Part shown: positions 62,184-64,000 of the stretch, in pieces
Layout: each line of letters opens with the position of its first letter
Position numbering within the stretch: the stretch's first letter is position 1
NCBI GenBank assembly: GCA_945877815.1
Contig: CAMDWJ010000014.1
Span: 1 to 64,000 of the forward strand
DNA: 64,000 nucleotides
Direction: 5' to 3'
From: Caenispirillum bisanense
GTDB lineage: Bacteria > Pseudomonadota > Alphaproteobacteria > Rhodospirillales > UBA2165
Position numbers and translations under genes: made by a program
Notes under the pieces: model-generated
Seen by the model: only the letters and a program-made list of their open reading frames with translations
Told to the model about the DNA's origin: nothing
The model's database searches: none

Positions 62184-62456
62184 ATGACTAAATTTCTCGT
62201 CTCCGACGAAAACACGACGGGCTACAAGCTCGAAGATATCCTGCTCGCCCTCCGCTCCGATATCGTCAAGCGCTGTGAAAAGGTGGCGGACGATCATCGC
62301 GCCGAGGCGCTGCATGTCATGGCGAACAATATGAAGATTCTCGGGATGATGACCGAGTGCATCCATCTCGCGATGGATTCGTCCAATGTGCTGAACAAAG
62401 CCTTCGGTCCGAGCAAATCCGGCGCCGGCGGCCCGCCACGTATCGGAAAACCCTAA
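62184..62456 (+). CDS. Small hypothetical protein
   Basis: 90-aa ORF with preceding purine-rich stretch; no motif recognised. Confidence 0.6.
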   Translation: MTKFLVSDENTTGYKLEDILLALRSDIVKRCEKVADDHRAEALHVMANNMKILGMMTECIHLAMDSSNVLNKAFGPSKSGAGGPPRIGKP

Positions 62457-63085
62457 GGCGCGCGCGGGGCGCGCTTGTTTCGGCGGCGCTCTGCGCGGCC
62501 GGTCCTGCGTTGGCTGATCCCTGGTCGGATTCCTACGATCCGTCCGCCAAAACTCGCTTCATCCCGGTCGAACTGTGGACGGGAAGTCCGTGGGACGGTG
62601 TGCGGACGATCAATCTTCCCAAGGCCGATCTTCATTTCGACGGCACCAACAAGCACATCACCGGTCCGCTCGAATGGACCGACTCGATCGACGGAACCAC
62701 GCGGCTCGTCTATCTGCGTTACACCGCGCGCGACCGTAAGACGCAGCGCTTTGCGGTGCGTGAGGACGGAACCGGGATCGGGCGCGTCGACGATTCGCGT
62801 TGGCAACGCGAAATCCAGCGCGGCGAATCCAAATTTCCGCTCGGCCTTTGGACGCAGGGCGAAACCCGCGTCTATCCGATCGAAGCATTCGGCATCAACA
62901 ACAAGAAACCGATCTCCCTGCCGATGCAGGTGACGATCATCATGGAGAATATCGAGCACCGTTATGCCGGCAACGATCATTGCATGACGTTCCGCTGGCG
63001 GCTCACAATCCGTGAGCGGCTGGCCGACAACAACGCCTATACCTATTGCCCGGGGAAAGGCCTCGCGAGCCTCGACGACGATTAG
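62357..63085 (+). CDS. Hypothetical secreted protein (true start likely around 62440, not resolved)
   Basis: Hydrophobic leader [18 protein letters not shown] followed by a soluble domain; 5' part overlaps the previous ORF. Confidence 0.65.
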   Translation: MHPSRDGFVQCAEQSLRSEQIRRRRPATYRKTLRRARGALVSAALCAAGPALADPWSDSYDPSAKTRFIPVELWTGSPWDGVRTINLPKADLHFDGTNKHITGPLEWTDSIDGTTRLVYLRYTARDRKTQRFAVREDGTGIGRVDDSRWQREIQRGESKFPLGLWTQGETRVYPIEAFGINNKKPISLPMQVTIIMENIEHRYAGNDHCMTFRWRLTIRERLADNNAYTYCPGKGLASLDDD

Positions 63086-64000
63086 TTCAAAAAGCCGCGG
63101 CGCGGCGGGCGTTGGGCTTTTTCATCGAATAGATCGATCAGGTTCTGCATCATCGTGCCGCCGAGCTCTTCGGCATCGTTGATGGTGACCGCGCGGCGAT
63201 AGTAGCGCGTCACGTCGTGGCCGATGCCGATCGCGGTGATTTCGATCGATGTCCGCGTCTCGATGAAATTGATCGCGTCGCGCAGATGCCGTTCGAGATA
63301 GTTGCCCGGATTGACCGATAGAGTCGCATCGTCGACGGGTGCGCCGTCCGAAATCACCATCAGGATGCGCCGCTGCTCGGGCCGTGCGATCAGGCGGTTG
63401 TAGGCCCACAACAGGGCCTCGCCGTCGATATTCTCCTTCAGCAATCCTTCGCGCAGCATCAGGCCGATATTCTTGCGCGCGCGCCGCCACGGCGCGTCGG
63501 CTGATTTATAGATGATGTGGCGCAGATCGTTGAGCCGGCCCGGATTGGCGGCCTTGCCGTCGGCGACCCACTTTTCCCGCGCTTGCCCGCCCTTCCAGGC
63601 GCGCGTCGTGAAGCCCAGCACCTCGACCTTGACGGCGCAGCGCTCCAGCGTGCGCGCCATGATATCGGCGCTCATCGCGGCGACCGAGATCGGCCGGCCG
63701 CGCATCGAGCCTGAATTGTCGATCAGCAGGGTGACGATCGTGTCGCGGAAATTGGCTTCTTTTTCGATCTTGTAGCTCAAGGGATGCTGCGGATCGGTTA
63801 TGACGCGGCTCAAGCGCCCCGCATCCAGGATGCCTTCGTCGAGATCGAATTCCCACCAGCGCTGCTGCTGCGCCATCAGGCGGCGCTGCAAACGGTTGGC
63901 GAGGCGCGCGACCACGCCTTGCATGTTGGAGAGCTGCTGGTCGAGCTGGGCGCGCAGACGCGTCATTTCGTCCGGGTCGCACAAATCCTCGGCCTTGGTC
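63082..64000 (-). CDS. cobT: Cobaltochelatase subunit CobT (partial, runs off window edge)
   Basis: VWA region [49 protein letters not shown]. Confidence 0.9.
   Translation of the reverse strand, partial: TKAEDLCDPDEMTRLRAQLDQQLSNMQGVVARLANRLQRRLMAQQQRWWEFDLDEGILDAGRLSRVITDPQHPLSYKIEKEANFRDTIVTLLIDNSGSMRGRPISVAAMSADIMARTLERCAVKVEVLGFTTRAWKGGQAREKWVADGKAANPGRLNDLRHIIYKSADAPWRRARKNIGLMLREGLLKENIDGEALLWAYNRLIARPEQRRILMVISDGAPVDDATLSVNPGNYLERHLRDAINFIETRTSIEITAIGIGHDVTRYYRRAVTINDAEELGGTMMQNLIDLFDEKAQRPPRRGFLN

Overview
The window is a GC-rich, alphaproteobacterial-looking chromosome segment (inferred from gene content and codon usage). Its most unusual feature is at 0.7-12.3 kb. There, one ABC-transporter ATPase gene and one fused permease gene are followed on the same strand by EIGHT consecutive paralogous periplasmic solute-binding protein (SBP) genes, a binding-protein cassette array served by a single translocator. 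A second unusual feature is noncoding: ten perfectly phased 11-bp units (ATCGAC-N5) at 16403-16512, upstream of two tandem class II aldolase genes, an aroE-like gene and an animal-type beta-1,4-galactosyltransferase-like (GT7) gene. From about 16.8 to 24.2 kb there is a scrambled accessory segment. It holds a nonsense-interrupted ORF behind a G10 tract, a 106-bp relic of guaA, amidohydrolase 3'-end relics in at least two places, a truncated nhaR-like / truncated universal-stress-protein junction, a monomeric isocitrate dehydrogenase, a Phd + PemK-like pair and an HTH-MNT/HEPN pair. A third toxin-antitoxin pair (AbrB/MazE-like + Doc) lies at 61 kb behind a perfect 15-bp inverted repeat. The remainder is mostly ordinary: guaA, guaB, RlmE, Ppx/GppA, tRNA-Gln(CTG), TAXI-TRAP transporter, PadR-RND efflux operon, pssA/psd, a PAS hybrid kinase, cytochromes, a second (dimeric-type) isocitrate dehydrogenase, rpmB and a partial cobT. 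All assignments come from reading the supplied translations and DNA; no database search was run.
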